The position numbers and the translations under genes are program-made. Source: Lentzea californiensis (GTDB lineage: Bacteria > Actinomycetota > Actinomycetes > Mycobacteriales > Pseudonocardiaceae). Taken from it: DNA of 64,000 nucleotides. Where the stretch lies: the NCBI RefSeq assembly GCF_024648825.1, contig NZ_JANBBE010000007.1, forward strand, positions 186,001 to 250,000, in the 5' to 3' direction. Positions 32,104 to 41,788 of this stretch are shown one piece after another (the first letter of the stretch is position 1; each line of letters begins with the position of its first letter). Below the pieces are notes generated by a model. It did no database searches and was not told the DNA's origin. It saw nothing but the letters and a program-made list of their open reading frames with translations.

Positions 32104-33540
32104 TCAAACAGGGCGTCGCAGCACCACGCAGAACATCGCGTCGGTGCCGTGCAGATGAGGCCACAGCTGAACGTGCGGTCCCTCCCCGAGGTCCGGAACT
32201 CCGGGGAAGAACTCCCGCGTGTCCAGCACCTCGGCCCCGGTCCGCTGCGCGACGTCCGTCAACACCCCTACGGTCTCGGAGAGATGAGGTGAGCACACGA
32301 CATAAGCCACCACGCCGCCAGGGCGCACCAGCCGCAGCGCCTCGGTCAGCAGCTCGCGTTGCAGCTTCGTGAGCGTGCCGACGTCGGCGGGCTGGCGCCT
32401 CCACCGCGCCTCCGGGCGCCTGCGCAGCGCACCGAGACCGGTGCAGGGCGCATCGACCAGCACGCGGTCGAACGCTCCTTCGACGAAGCCGGTCTCGAGC
32501 CCGTCGGCCACCTCCACGGTGACCGGCAGGCCTGAGGTGAGCTTGCGCACGAGCTCGGCGCGGTGGGGTGCCTTCTCGACGGCGATCAACTCGCCGCCTT
32601 CGATGCCGACCAGCGCGGCGAGCAGGGCGGCCTTGCCGCCGGGGCCCGCGCAAAGATCGAGCCAGCGGTCGTCCGTACCTTCGATCGGCGCGCGCGTCAG
32701 TGCGAGTGCGCAGAGCTGGCTGCCTTCGTCCTGGACGTGGGCGAGGCGCTCCCGGACGGGCTCGAGATCGCCCGGGTCGCCCGCCCCGGCCTCCAGGTGC
32801 ACACCGTAGGGCGAGTACGGCGCCACGTCACCGCCGGTGATGGCGGCGAGCTCGTCGGCGCTCACCTCGCCCGGACGGGCCACCAGATGCACGGCCGGCC
32901 GTGCGTCATCGGCCTCCAGGGCACGCTTGAGCGGCTCCTCGCGGCTGCCGAGGGCCTCCGCGAACGCCTGCGCGATCCAGCGCGGGTGGGCGTGGGTGAA
33001 GGCCAGGTTGCCGATCGGGTCGGTCTCCGGGTCGGGGGCGAGCTCGTCGACCCAGGCCGCCTCGTCCTGCGCCGCGACCCGGCGCAGGACGGCGTTGACG
33101 AAGCCCGCGATCCCGGAGCCCCGCTCGGCTCGGACGAGGTCGACGGTCGAGGCGACCGCCGCGTGTGACGGGATGCGGGTGCGCAGCAGCTGGTACGCAC
33201 CGAGCCGCAACGCGTCGAGCGCCGAACCGTCCACTTCGGACAGCGGCCGGTCGGAGCACGACTCGATGACTGCGTCGAGCAGGCCCTGCGCTCGCGACGT
33301 GCCGTAGGTGAGTTCGGTGGCGAGCGCCGCGTCACGGCCGGTGATACGGCGTTCGCGCAGCAGCTGCGGCAGCACGAGGTTGGCGTACGCGTCGCGCTGG
33401 CGCACCGCGCGCAGCGTCTCCAGCGCGGCGAGGCGTGCCGGGTCCTCCACGGGTGGCCGGGAGGGGCCGGTGCGCCGCTTCGGCGGGTGGGGACTGCTCG
33501 GGCGCGACGGCTTGGAAGCTCCTCGCGAATGGCCGGTCAT
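32104..33540 (-). CDS. rsmB: 16S rRNA m5C967 methyltransferase-type protein
   Basis: A 478-residue SAM-dependent RNA cytosine-5 methyltransferase of the NOL1/NOP2/Sun (Fmu) family. The N-terminal NusB-like RNA-binding domain spans about residues 30-170. The catalytic domain has SAM motif [17 protein letters not shown], motif [21 protein letters not shown] and motif [12 protein letters not shown] with the nucleophilic Cys. The ATG at 33540 overlaps the fmt stop as ATGA. A Pro/Ser/Arg-rich first 30 residues is common in actinobacteria. The linked def-fmt-rsmB order is conserved widely. Confidence 0.94.
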   Translation of the reverse strand: MTGHSRGASKPSRPSSPHPPKRRTGPSRPPVEDPARLAALETLRAVRQRDAYANLVLPQLLRERRITGRDAALATELTYGTSRAQGLLDAVIESCSDRPLSEVDGSALDALRLGAYQLLRTRIPSHAAVASTVDLVRAERGSGIAGFVNAVLRRVAAQDEAAWVDELAPDPETDPIGNLAFTHAHPRWIAQAFAEALGSREEPLKRALEADDARPAVHLVARPGEVSADELAAITGGDVAPYSPYGVHLEAGAGDPGDLEPVRERLAHVQDEGSQLCALALTRAPIEGTDDRWLDLCAGPGGKAALLAALVGIEGGELIAVEKAPHRAELVRKLTSGLPVTVEVADGLETGFVEGAFDRVLVDAPCTGLGALRRRPEARWRRQPADVGTLTKLQRELLTEALRLVRPGGVVAYVVCSPHLSETVGVLTDVAQRTGAEVLDTREFFPGVPDLGEGPHVQLWPHLHGTDAMFCVVLRRPV

Positions 33541-34463
33541 GCGATGCGCTCCCCTGCTTCGATACGCGTGCCGCGGGCCCAGTCGGTGGCGCCCATGCGT
33601 TTCTTGCCCTGTGCCTGTACCTCGCCCAGCGCCACGGCGGTGGTCGCCGTGCCCACGAGCACGCGCTTGCGTTCGACGAGGATCTCGCCGGCCGGCAACG
33701 TCACGTCGTCCACCGGCGTCACGGGGCCGAGCTTCAACCGCTCGCCGCGGAACTCGGCCCACGCGCCGGGCTCCGGCGTGACGGCGCGCGCCAGGCGGTC
33801 CACCGCCACGGCGGGCGCGGCGAAGTCGAGGCGGGCGTCCTCGACGGTGATCTTGCCGGCGTAGGTGACGCCGTCGGTGGGCTGGTCGACGGCGACCAGC
33901 GTGCCGTCCTCGATGCCGTCCACAGTGGACAGCAGGAGGTGGGCACCGGACTCGGACAACCGGGTCAGCAGGTCGCCGGAGGTGTCGCGGTCGCGCACCT
34001 TCTCGGTGACGACGCCGAACACCGGACCCGCGTCGAGCTCCTTCACGATGCGGAACGTCGAGGCGCCCGTGATGTCGTCGCCGTTGCGCACGGAAGCCTG
34101 CACCGGCGCGGCGCCGCGCCACGCGGGCAGCACGGAGAAGTGGAGGTTGACCCAGCCGAACTTCGGCACGTCGAGCGTGCGCTGCGGGAGCAGGTTGCCG
34201 TAGGCGACGACCGGGCAGAGGTCGGGTTCGAGCGCGCGCAGGCGGTCGAGGAACTCGGGTTCCCCCGCCTTGGCGGGCGTGAGGACCTCGATGCCGTGCT
34301 CGTCGGCGAGCGCGCCCACCGGGGAGCGCTCGAGCCTGCGGCCACGGCCGGAGGGTGCGTCGGGACGGGTGACCACGGCGACGACGTCGTGGCGGGAGGA
34401 GGCGATGAGGGCGCGCAGCGAGGGCAGTGCGACCTCGGGCGTACCGGCGAACACGAGTCGCAT
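33537..34463 (-). CDS. fmt: methionyl-tRNA formyltransferase
   Basis: A 308-residue enzyme that formylates initiator Met-tRNA using 10-formyl-THF. Landmarks are [13 protein letters not shown] at the N-terminus, the catalytic Asn-His-Asp set represented by [18 protein letters not shown] and [16 protein letters not shown], and the C-terminal OB-like domain. The ATG at 34463 is 2 bp after the def stop, so it is coupled to def and rsmB. Standard length. Confidence 0.96.
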   Translation of the reverse strand: MRLVFAGTPEVALPSLRALIASSRHDVVAVVTRPDAPSGRGRRLERSPVGALADEHGIEVLTPAKAGEPEFLDRLRALEPDLCPVVAYGNLLPQRTLDVPKFGWVNLHFSVLPAWRGAAPVQASVRNGDDITGASTFRIVKELDAGPVFGVVTEKVRDRDTSGDLLTRLSESGAHLLLSTVDGIEDGTLVAVDQPTDGVTYAGKITVEDARLDFAAPAVAVDRLARAVTPEPGAWAEFRGERLKLGPVTPVDDVTLPAGEILVERKRVLVGTATTAVALGEVQAQGKKRMGATDWARGTRIEAGERIA

Positions 34464-34465
34464 GG

Positions 34466-35014
34466 TCAGCTGGACCTGCCGAAGAGTGGGTGCGGGCTCT
34501 GTTTCAAGGTGGGCACCGTACCGTCGAACCACTCGGACTGCCGGATCTCCCGCATGGCCTGCTTGCGGGTGTCGGCGTCGAGGCGGTCGAGGAACAACAC
34601 GCCGTCGAGGTGGTCCGACTCGTGCTGGATGCAACGGGCCAGCGTCTCGGTGCCTTCGACCTCGACGGGCTCACCGTGCATGTTCCAGCCCTTGGCCACG
34701 ACGTGCAGGTGGCGCTTGCAGTCCCACGACATGCCGGGGATGGACAGGCAGCCCTCGGAGCCGTCCTGCATCTCCTCGCCCACCACGTCCCACGTCGGGT
34801 TGACGAGATGGCCGGCGAAACCGTCGCAGTGGTACGTGAACACCCGCAGTCCGACACCGAGCTGTGGCGCGGCGAGTCCTGCTCCGCCCGCGTCCTGCAT
34901 CGTGTCCCACAGGTCTTTGACCAGGGTGCGCAGTTCCTTGTCGAAGTCGGTGACCTCGGTGGCCGCGGTGCGCAGCACGGGGTCGCCGAACAGGCGGATG
35001 GGTTGGACGGTCAC
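34466..35014 (-). CDS. def: peptide deformylase
   Basis: A 182-residue metal-dependent deformylase that removes the N-terminal formyl group from new proteins. The three family motifs are present: [10 protein letters not shown] (motif 1), EGCLSIPG (motif 2, Cys metal ligand) and QHESDHLDG (motif 3, HExxH). The GTG at 35014 is set by family alignment. It is the first gene of def-fmt-rsmB; a short membrane-protein gene lies 46 bp upstream on the same strand. Confidence 0.96.
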   Translation of the reverse strand: MTVQPIRLFGDPVLRTAATEVTDFDKELRTLVKDLWDTMQDAGGAGLAAPQLGVGLRVFTYHCDGFAGHLVNPTWDVVGEEMQDGSEGCLSIPGMSWDCKRHLHVVAKGWNMHGEPVEVEGTETLARCIQHESDHLDGVLFLDRLDADTRKQAMREIRQSEWFDGTVPTLKQSPHPLFGRSS

Positions 35015-35060
35015 GCAGTGCTCCTCGTGTGGACTGGAGGTCAGTCTACGAGGAGCGCGG

Positions 35061-35210
35061 TCAGTGCTCGGACGCGCTGCCGAGGAAGATCACGCCCACC
35101 AGTGCCAGGAGGAAGTGGACGGTGAACCGCAGCGCCGTCAGCACGGGGCGGAACAGCGCGTGGAAGTCGATGTGGGCAGCCGGGGCGCTGGAAACCGTGG
35201 TCGTCGTCAT
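35061..35210 (-). CDS. small single-TM protein (49 aa)
   Basis: A 49-residue open frame: a Thr/Ser/Ala-rich N-terminus (MTTTTVSSAPAAHIDFHALF), one hydrophobic helix about residues 28-45 (FTVHFLLALVGVIFLGSA) and a short acidic end. High-GC third-position bias and a clean helix argue for a real gene. It is on the same strand as def, 46 bp upstream. No ribosome site is clear and no family is recognised. Moderately likely; conservation upstream of def in related genomes would decide. Confidence 0.55.
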   Translation of the reverse strand: MTTTTVSSAPAAHIDFHALFRPVLTALRFTVHFLLALVGVIFLGSASEH

Positions 35211-35378
35211 GCCGTGAACTGTGCCGTTCACGCAGGTCAGCCCACATCGGCTCGCGGTATCGAGCCGGCATCAGCCCAGGGTAGGAAGATCACGCGCCGG
35301 CCTCGGCCGGAAGGTGGATCCGCCGAGGTCATGAGGCTGATGCGACGAGGCCGGGCGGCATCGGCTAGGCATGACCCC

Positions 35379-35897
35379 ATGACCTGGACGGCACCCGAAG
35401 TCACCCCGGCCGGCGAACCACTGCTCGGTGCGGAACGCCCGATGCTCGAAGCGTGGCTGGACCGCCACCGCGCCACCTTCCTGGCCAACTGCGCGGGCCT
35501 CTCCGGCGAACAACTCGCCGTGGCGTCCACACCACCGTCGAACCTGACCCTGCTGGGCCTGGTCCGCCACCTCACGGACGTCGAGCGCGTCTGGTTCCGC
35601 CGCCGCCTGGCGGGCGAGGACGTCAAGGCCCGCTACAGCGTGCCGGGCAACCGGGACGGCGCCTTCGAGCACCTGGCCCCCGCACGCGCCGAGGCGGAGT
35701 ACGCCGGCCTGCTCGACGCCATGGCCGAGTCCCGCACGGCGGTGGCGGCCCGGGACCTCGACGACACCTTCGTGCACGAGCGCGTGGGCGAGATCTCAGT
35801 GCGCTGGCTCTACATCCACCTGATCGAGGAGTACGCGCAGCACAACGGTCACGCCGACCTCATCCGCGAACGCATCGACGGACGTACCAACGAATAG
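35379..35897 (+). CDS. DinB/DUF664-family protein
   Basis: A 172-residue four-helix-bundle protein of the DinB/DUF664 superfamily, which includes mycothiol- and bacillithiol-dependent transferases. Likely metal ligands are His in LGLVRHLTDVER and the His residues of EEYAQHNGHADLIRE near the C-terminus. The ATG at 35379 lies 7 bases after TAGGCA, indicating leaderless transcription. It is the only plus-strand gene between def and ggt. The precise thiol or substrate is unknown. Confidence 0.88.
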   Translation: MTWTAPEVTPAGEPLLGAERPMLEAWLDRHRATFLANCAGLSGEQLAVASTPPSNLTLLGLVRHLTDVERVWFRRRLAGEDVKARYSVPGNRDGAFEHLAPARAEAEYAGLLDAMAESRTAVAARDLDDTFVHERVGEISVRWLYIHLIEEYAQHNGHADLIRERIDGRTNE

Positions 35898-35912
35898 CGG
35901 CATTTCTCTGCT

Positions 35913-36085
35913 GTGGCGGAGGATCACCACGCGGCTCGGTGCCGTGCTCGCCGCAGTCGTGGCGGCCGTGTCCGCTGTCATCGCACCGGCCGGGGCGGCG
36001 ACGAGGGAACTGTCACCAAGTTCGCGGGCCGCAGACGTACATGGCCGTCCGCTGCACCGCAAATCCCGGCCGGGACCTGTTCTAG
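35913..36085 (+). pseudogene. possible relic of a small secreted peptide gene
   Basis: One frame encodes a good Sec-type signal sequence (WRRITTRLGAVLAAVVAAV, ending APAGAA) but lacks an ATG or GTG start. Just after the cleavage site a different frame continues as GNCHQVRGPQTYMAVRCT to a stop at 36085, with two Cys. Together they would give a 55-60 residue secreted peptide if one base were gained or lost near 36000. The reading is tentative; the 258-bp gap otherwise holds only the ggt terminator. Confidence 0.25.
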
Positions 36086-36106
36086 GGCGAGACCGTCGTG
36101 GCGTGA

Positions 36107-36148
36107 CCGACCGGCTGGAGTGCGGCGTCGCGCACTCCAGCCGGTCGG
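36107..36148 (-). terminator. ggt terminator
   Basis: A perfect 18-bp stem with a 6-base loop; arms begin CCGACCGGCTGG and end CCAGCCGGTCGG. It starts 8 bp after the ggt stop on the minus strand. No T-tract. Confidence 0.75.
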
Positions 36149-36155
36149 GTTCGGG

Positions 36156-37925
36156 TCAGCCGACCTTCACCACTCGGGCGGCACCTCCGCCGCGCCGGGT
36201 CGGCTCGGCGACGGCACGCCAGCGGCCGTCCCCGGCCCGTTCGACGGCCGTGGCGGCGCCGATCTCGGCGTTCTGGCTGAACCTGTGCCCGATGGCCTGC
36301 AGGCCGGCCGTGGTCGAGGCCGCGATGAACGCCGCCTCGGCCGGGGTGGTGGCCGCGTTGCGCTGCGAGGCGCGCGGGGCGGCCACCGCGTCGACGAGGG
36401 ACATCTTGCGGTCCAGGCGGGCGGTCAGGATCTGGGTGACCGTGGTGATGATGGTGGAGCCGCCCGGCGAGCCGACGGCGAGCAGGGCCTTGCCGTGGTC
36501 GAGGACGATCGTCGGGGCCATGGACGAGCGCGGGCGCTTGCCGGGGCCGGGGAGGTTCGGGTGCGGGACGCCCGGGGTCGGGGCGACGAACTCGAAGTCG
36601 GTGAGCTCGTTGTTGAGCAGGAAGCCGCGGTTCGGCACGACGATGCCGCTGCCGCCCTCAGCCTCGATCGTCAGGGTGTAGGCGACGACGTTGCCCCAGC
36701 GGTCGGCCGTCGTGAGGTGCGTGGTGCGTTCGGCGTCCTCGCGCTGCGCCGAGATACCGGCGGTGGCCTCGCAGGCCTGCGGGTTGCGCGGGTCGGCGGC
36801 GGGCTGCGGGGCGGGCAGCACGGCGTCGGGCTTGATCAGGCACGCGCGGCTGTCCGCGAACTTCTGCGAGAGCAGGCCCTCGGTCGGCACGCGGGAGAAG
36901 GCCGGGTCGCCGACCCAGCGCAGGCGGTCGGCGAAGGAGAGCTTCGTCGACTCGATGAAGCGGTGCAGGTACTCGACGTCGGAGACCTTCGAGAGGTCGG
37001 TCGACTCGAGGATGTTGAGCGCCTCGCCGACGGTCGTGCCGCCGGACGACGGTGCGGCCATGCCGTAGACGTCGAGGCCCCGGTAGCGCGTGTGCGTCGG
37101 GTCGCGGCGCTCGACCTGGTAGCGCGTCAGGTCGGAGAGCTGCATGTCGCCGGCGCGCACGTTGCGGGTCGAGCCGGGCACGACCGGCGGCTTCCGCACG
37201 GCCTGCACCAGGTCGCGGCCGACCGCACCCCCGTAGAGCGACGCGAGTTCGGTGCGGGCGAGCTCGCGGTAGGTGTCGGCGAGCTGCGGGTTGCGGAACG
37301 TGCTGCCGACCGCGGGAGCCTGCCCGCCGGGCAGGTAGAGATCGCGGGTCGAGGTGAAGTCGGCGAAGCGGGCGGCGTTGTTCGTGATCTGTGAGTTGAA
37401 CGTCTGGTCGACGACGAAACCGCGCCGTGCCAGCGCTTCCGCGGGCGCCATGGCCTCGCGAAGGTTGAGCGTGCCCCACTTGCGCAGCGCCTGCTGCCAC
37501 GTCTTGGGCGTGCCGGGGACGCCGACGGACTTGCCGCTGGTCATCGCCTCGGCGAACGGCAGGGGCTTGCCGTCCTCCACGAAGAGCTGGTCGGTGGCGG
37601 ACCGCGGCGCGGTCTCCCGGCCGTCCAAAGTGGACACGCGGCGGGTGCGGGCGTCGTAGTGGACGAAGAACCCGCCGCCACCGATGCCCGCGCTGAACGG
37701 GTCGGTCACGCCGAGCGCGGCGGCGGTGGCGACGGCGGCGTCGACGGCGTTGCCACCGCGGCGGAGCACGTCGATGCCGATCTGGGACGCGTCGGGGTCG
37801 ACGCTCGAGACAGCGCCTCCCCAGCCCACCTGTTCGGGCACGCGTGGCGATGATTCCGCCGCGCCTGCCGGAGCAGGGGCGACCAGTACGACGGAGAGCG
37901 TCAGTGCGGCAACCGTTCGCAACAT
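36156..37925 (-). CDS. ggt: secreted gamma-glutamyltransferase
   Basis: A 589-residue Ntn-hydrolase that moves or hydrolyses gamma-glutamyl groups of glutathione-like peptides. A Sec signal peptide (MLRTVAALTLSVVLVAPAPA, cleaved near AGA-AE) directs export. The catalytic nucleophile is the Thr in ERTTHLTTADRWGN (about residue 416), where autoprocessing makes two subunits. SMAPTIVL and GSPGGSTIITT form the substrate pocket. Actinobacteria use mycothiol, so the outer substrate is more likely peptide or polyglutamate than glutathione. Monocistronic, with a strong terminator. Confidence 0.93.
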   Translation of the reverse strand: MLRTVAALTLSVVLVAPAPAGAAESSPRVPEQVGWGGAVSSVDPDASQIGIDVLRRGGNAVDAAVATAAALGVTDPFSAGIGGGGFFVHYDARTRRVSTLDGRETAPRSATDQLFVEDGKPLPFAEAMTSGKSVGVPGTPKTWQQALRKWGTLNLREAMAPAEALARRGFVVDQTFNSQITNNAARFADFTSTRDLYLPGGQAPAVGSTFRNPQLADTYRELARTELASLYGGAVGRDLVQAVRKPPVVPGSTRNVRAGDMQLSDLTRYQVERRDPTHTRYRGLDVYGMAAPSSGGTTVGEALNILESTDLSKVSDVEYLHRFIESTKLSFADRLRWVGDPAFSRVPTEGLLSQKFADSRACLIKPDAVLPAPQPAADPRNPQACEATAGISAQREDAERTTHLTTADRWGNVVAYTLTIEAEGGSGIVVPNRGFLLNNELTDFEFVAPTPGVPHPNLPGPGKRPRSSMAPTIVLDHGKALLAVGSPGGSTIITTVTQILTARLDRKMSLVDAVAAPRASQRNAATTPAEAAFIAASTTAGLQAIGHRFSQNAEIGAATAVERAGDGRWRAVAEPTRRGGGAARVVKVG

Positions 37926-37990
37926 GCGGAAACTTCTACTCCGTTACGACCGGATGGCAACAGTCCTTGAGGAAGGCCTAAGGTGCGGGC

Positions 37991-38458
37991 GTGTCGATCG
38001 ATCTTGACCAGTTGCGAACCAGTTTCACGAACACCCCGCTCGACGAGGCGGACCGCGAGGAAGCGCTGCACCTCCTGCTGCGCGCACGCCGCGATGGCGA
38101 CGCCGATCTGCTGCGCCACCTGCTAGCCCAGGAGACCGCCGCCCACCAGGAGGGCTGGGGCGTGAGCGAGGCGCTGGGGCTCGCCGCCCTGCTGCTCGCC
38201 GAGTGCGGCCGCGAGGAGGACGTCTGGGCCCTGTGGGAGGCCAAGAACGCCTCCTTCGACACCATGGCGGGCCTCGACGGCTTCCTGCTGTTCCCGGCGG
38301 GCATCGCGGGCACGACGGCGCACGTGATCGCGGGCGAGGACCACCCCGAACGCGGCGACCTCATGACGTACCTGAGTGAGTACCTCGAGTACGAGAAGCT
38401 CACCGACGAGGACATCCGCGAGCACATGGCGGGCCTGCGCTCCCACTACGACAGCTGA
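37991..38458 (+). CDS. hypothetical acidic helical protein
   Basis: A 155-residue soluble, acidic, mostly helical protein of unknown function. It has repeat-like Leu/Ala-rich helices (LHLLLRARRDGDADLLRHLL and LGLAALLLAECGREEDVWAL), suggesting an all-alpha fold. The GTG at 37991 lies 6 bases after TAAGGT, so it is probably leaderless. It is divergent from ggt and convergent with priA. No catalytic motif was found. Confidence 0.72.
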   Translation: MSIDLDQLRTSFTNTPLDEADREEALHLLLRARRDGDADLLRHLLAQETAAHQEGWGVSEALGLAALLLAECGREEDVWALWEAKNASFDTMAGLDGFLLFPAGIAGTTAHVIAGEDHPERGDLMTYLSEYLEYEKLTDEDIREHMAGLRSHYDS

Positions 38459-38466
38459 CGCGCGTC

Positions 38467-38484
38467 GGCCCCGGACGCGGGGCC
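38467..38484. terminator. hairpin between convergent genes
   Basis: A 6-bp GC stem (GGCCCC/GGGGCC) with a 6-base loop, 8 bp after the stop of the hypothetical gene and 17 bp from the priA stop. Confidence 0.45.
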
Positions 38485-38500
38485 TTCACCGAATCCGGCG

Positions 38501-40564
38501 CTACAGGACCTCCAGCGGGTCGAGCTTGATGCGCACCAGGTCCTGCTCCTTGCGGGCCGTCCGCACGGCCTGCGCCTCGGCCAGCACGGCGGCCAGCTGG
38601 CGGCCTTCCGCCCGGGAGACCCGCACCAGCGCGCGTTCCTTCGTCTCGTCGTCGCCCAGAGGCACCGGGCCGAGGATCTCGCCGGTGGGCGGCAGGCGAA
38701 GTTCGTCGAGCATGGCGTTCACCGCGTCCGGGGTGCCGTCGACGGTCGCCATCCGGACCGCCGGCGGGAAGCCGAGCTCGGTGCGGGCGGCCAGTTCGGT
38801 GGCGGCGTGCCACACCGGGTCCCAGCGGACCAGGGCCTGCACCGGGGTCAGGGACGAGTCGGCGATCACGACCACCCGGCCGTTGCCCGGCCGCACCAGG
38901 CCGGCCGCCGTCATCCACCGGCGCAGCGCCTCCTCGGAGGCTCTCAGGTCGGCCCTGCCCAGCAACGCCCACCCGTCGAGCAGCAGCACCGCGCCGTAGC
39001 CGCCCTCGGCCACGGGTTCGGCACCCGGTGTCGCGACCACCAGCGCCGGTTTGCCCGGCACCTCGGTCAGCACCGCGTCCGCGCCGCTCGTCCGCACCGG
39101 GTGACCGGGGAACGCACGCCCGAGCTCCTCCGCCGTGCGCTTGGCGCCGATGACCTGGCCGCGCAGCTTGCGCGAGCCGCACGTGGGGCAGCGGAACCCG
39201 GCCTCCGTCGCCGCGCACCACCGGCAGTACGCGGGCTTCGGCAGCCCGTCCTCGGTGCCGCCGGGCAACGCCAGTGGACCGGCGCACCGGCGGCACCGCG
39301 CGGGACCGCGGCACTGGCCGCAGGCGAGAGACGGCACGTAGCCCCGGCGCGGCACCTGGATCAGCACCGGCGAGTCGGCCAGGGCGAACCGGGCCGCGTC
39401 GAACGCGATGGACGGCAGCCGGGCCGTGCGGGCGGCCGGGTCCTTGACGTCCTGCCACTCGTTGTCGCCCACCGAGACCACCCTCGGCGCGACGGACCTC
39501 AGCGTCTCGCGCGACGCCACGATCTCGTGCGCCCAGCCCGTCTCGACCAGCAGCTGCGCCTCGGCCGTGCGGGCGAACCCGCCGATGAGCAACGCGGCAC
39601 CCGTCATGTGCGCACGCTGCACCAGCACGTCACGCACGTTCGGATACGGCGACCTCTGCTCGACGTGCAGGTCGTCGCCGTCGTCCCAGACCACGAGCAG
39701 CCCAGGGTCCCGCACCGGTGCGAACGCCGTCGCACGCGTGCCGACCACCACCCGAGCCACGCCACGGCGCACGGACAACCAGCGCTTGTAGCGCTCCGAC
39801 GGCCCGAGATCGGCCGACAGCGTCACCACGCCCTCGATCACCGCGTCGCACGCCTTGGCGACCCGGGCCAGATCGCGGTGGTCCGGCACCACGATGATCA
39901 CTCCGCGGCCGGACGACGCGACCGCGGCGGCCGCCTCCGCGAGCCGGGCGGGCCAGTCCTCGGCGGGCAGCGCCTGCCAGACGGCGTGGGCGGGCCGGCC
40001 CTCGTGCAGGGCCTCCAGGTACTTGGGGCCGCGGGGGTAGCGCGACCAGGCGTCGGCGGGAACGGGCGGCAGCTGCGACCGCGCGGGCTCACCGCCGGCG
40101 GACGCGGGCACCCAGGCGGGAAGCTGCGGCAGCGGCGGCGGCTCCCCCGGTGCCGCGGCCTCCGCGCGGGCGTGGCGGGGCGGGACGGCCAGCCGCAGCA
40201 CGTCGATCATGCCGCCCGCGTACCTGTCCGCGATCGTGCGCGCCAGCGTGGCGATCTCGGGCGCGAGCACCGGTTCGGGCGACACGACCTTCTCGATGAA
40301 AGCGAGCTTCTTGCCGTACTCCGACGTCTCCACGCGCTCCAGCAGGTAACCGTCGACCAGCTGGCCCGCGAACCTCACCCTGACCCGGCAGCCGGGCACC
40401 GCGGCAGCGTCCAGTTCGGACGGAACCGAGTAGTCGAACGGCCGGTCCAGGTGGGCCAGCGGCACGTCCACCACGATCCGGGCGACCGGCAGCGACTCAG
40501 CGGGGACCCGCTCCCCTTTTCTCGCTCCGGTCTTCGCGTTCATACCTCCTGGTGTATCAGACAC
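38501..40564 (-). CDS. priA: primosomal protein PriA, actinobacterial ATPase-degenerate type
   Basis: A 687-residue PriA homologue acting in replication restart. The N-terminal DNA-binding domain (VARIVVDVPLAHLDRPFDYS) is intact. The helicase Walker A Lys is missing (only GRGVIIVVPDHRD remains) and motif II reads WDDGDD rather than DEEH. The zinc cluster CGQC, CRRC, CRWC, CPTC is complete. Actinobacterial PriA proteins are known to lack helicase motifs, so this is a family trait, not decay. Start is GTG 40564 or ATG 40543; the latter follows AGGAGGT too closely for ideal spacing. It follows an accessory membrane gene by 9 bp. Confidence 0.9.
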   Translation of the reverse strand: MSDTPGGMNAKTGARKGERVPAESLPVARIVVDVPLAHLDRPFDYSVPSELDAAAVPGCRVRVRFAGQLVDGYLLERVETSEYGKKLAFIEKVVSPEPVLAPEIATLARTIADRYAGGMIDVLRLAVPPRHARAEAAAPGEPPPLPQLPAWVPASAGGEPARSQLPPVPADAWSRYPRGPKYLEALHEGRPAHAVWQALPAEDWPARLAEAAAAVASSGRGVIIVVPDHRDLARVAKACDAVIEGVVTLSADLGPSERYKRWLSVRRGVARVVVGTRATAFAPVRDPGLLVVWDDGDDLHVEQRSPYPNVRDVLVQRAHMTGAALLIGGFARTAEAQLLVETGWAHEIVASRETLRSVAPRVVSVGDNEWQDVKDPAARTARLPSIAFDAARFALADSPVLIQVPRRGYVPSLACGQCRGPARCRRCAGPLALPGGTEDGLPKPAYCRWCAATEAGFRCPTCGSRKLRGQVIGAKRTAEELGRAFPGHPVRTSGADAVLTEVPGKPALVVATPGAEPVAEGGYGAVLLLDGWALLGRADLRASEEALRRWMTAAGLVRPGNGRVVVIADSSLTPVQALVRWDPVWHAATELAARTELGFPPAVRMATVDGTPDAVNAMLDELRLPPTGEILGPVPLGDDETKERALVRVSRAEGRQLAAVLAEAQAVRTARKEQDLVRIKLDPLEVL

Positions 40565-40573
40565 CCCCGACAG

Positions 40574-41779
40574 TCACGCGTTGCGCCTCACCAATCCGGT
40601 GAAGCCCGCCACGAACAGGGTGGCGAACGCCCACGCCAGGACCTGCAGCAGCCACGTCGACGCCAGCACCACCTGGCCCGCGCCCGTACCCGCGTCGACC
40701 GTGCAGCGGGCGGCGTCCACCTTGACCAGCGGCGTCGCCACGTTCAGGGCGTAGCCGACCTGCTCGACCGTCGAGCACCGCACGGCACCGGAGACCAGCA
40801 CCACACCCACCGACACGGCGAGCACCCCGGCGAGCCACACGAGCGCGAGGCCGGGCCGGTAGCCGTGCCCGACGGTCATGCCGCGGACCAGGTGCCAGAC
40901 GCGTCCCCATCGCGAGAGCTGGCCGCGCCGGCGCAGATCACGTTGCTGGGCAACGCGGATCCGCCGCACGTCGCGTTCGTGCCCGGCTGCCTGGTGCGCC
41001 GAGGCCAGCTGGGCCCACGGCTGAGCCGAGTAGCGCAGAGTGCGCTCCGGCAACAACGACAGCCATTCGTCCACTGTGGCGTCGCGCGGCAGCCCTTCGT
41101 AGGTGAGCCCTTCGAGCTGCACCTGGCCGTCGATCCCGCCGAACGGCATCAGCAGGTCCTTGCCGACGCGCACGTGACGCAGGTCGAGCGCGACGCCGGA
41201 CGAGCTGAAGCGCCCCTCGCGCAGGACGACCTGCCCGTCCACGCGGGTCCCGCGCATGCGCACGGCCGCGTGCCTGCCACCGCCCGAGACCTCGCACCCC
41301 GCGTTCAGGAAGATGCCGTCACCGACCTGCAGGTCCACCAGCGTCAGCCCCGACTCGAAGCGTCCGCCACCGAACATCAGCACGCCGGCGACCCGCGATC
41401 CGCTCAGCGTCACCGAACCCGGCGCGTGGAGCCCGTCGTCCAGGTGGACGCTGCCGCCAATGCGCATGTGCGGCGCGTCGACCGACTCCCCTGCGCCCAG
41501 CCGGGCACCGCTGAGCCGGAGGTGGTGGTCGACGGCCAGGCCGCGGGCCTCGACCGCCGGCGCGACCAGGCCCCGCAGGTCCAGCAGCGAGAACTGCGCC
41601 CGGTTGAGCAGCACCGGCTGCTCCGTCGTGCAGTCCCGCAGCACCAAGGGCTTCTTGGCGACGACGTCGGACAGGTCGAGCTGGCCGATGATCGTCGCGC
41701 CGACGATCTTCAGGCCTCCGGGGTCCAGCGCCTCGTGCTCGATCATCCGCTTCCGGATCTCGTCCCCCGTGATCTCCAC
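40574..41779 (-). CDS. membrane protein with beta-solenoid-like repeat domain
   Basis: A 401-residue protein. Residues 20-240 carry irregular repeats of about 15-25 residues with patterns like LSGARLGAG and LSGSRVAGVLMFGG, suggesting a pentapeptide-like or beta-solenoid fold. Then come a helical linker (QPWAQLASAHQAAGHERDVRRI), two or three transmembrane helices (about 310-335 and 365-395) and a short C-terminus. Similar Streptomyces proteins are often labelled membrane-associated oxidoreductase without evidence. It lies 9 bp after plc and 9 bp before priA on the same strand, so read-through is likely. Function unknown. Confidence 0.78.
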   Translation of the reverse strand: MEITGDEIRKRMIEHEALDPGGLKIVGATIIGQLDLSDVVAKKPLVLRDCTTEQPVLLNRAQFSLLDLRGLVAPAVEARGLAVDHHLRLSGARLGAGESVDAPHMRIGGSVHLDDGLHAPGSVTLSGSRVAGVLMFGGGRFESGLTLVDLQVGDGIFLNAGCEVSGGGRHAAVRMRGTRVDGQVVLREGRFSSSGVALDLRHVRVGKDLLMPFGGIDGQVQLEGLTYEGLPRDATVDEWLSLLPERTLRYSAQPWAQLASAHQAAGHERDVRRIRVAQQRDLRRRGQLSRWGRVWHLVRGMTVGHGYRPGLALVWLAGVLAVSVGVVLVSGAVRCSTVEQVGYALNVATPLVKVDAARCTVDAGTGAGQVVLASTWLLQVLAWAFATLFVAGFTGLVRRNA

Positions 41780-41788
41780 GAGGCCACG

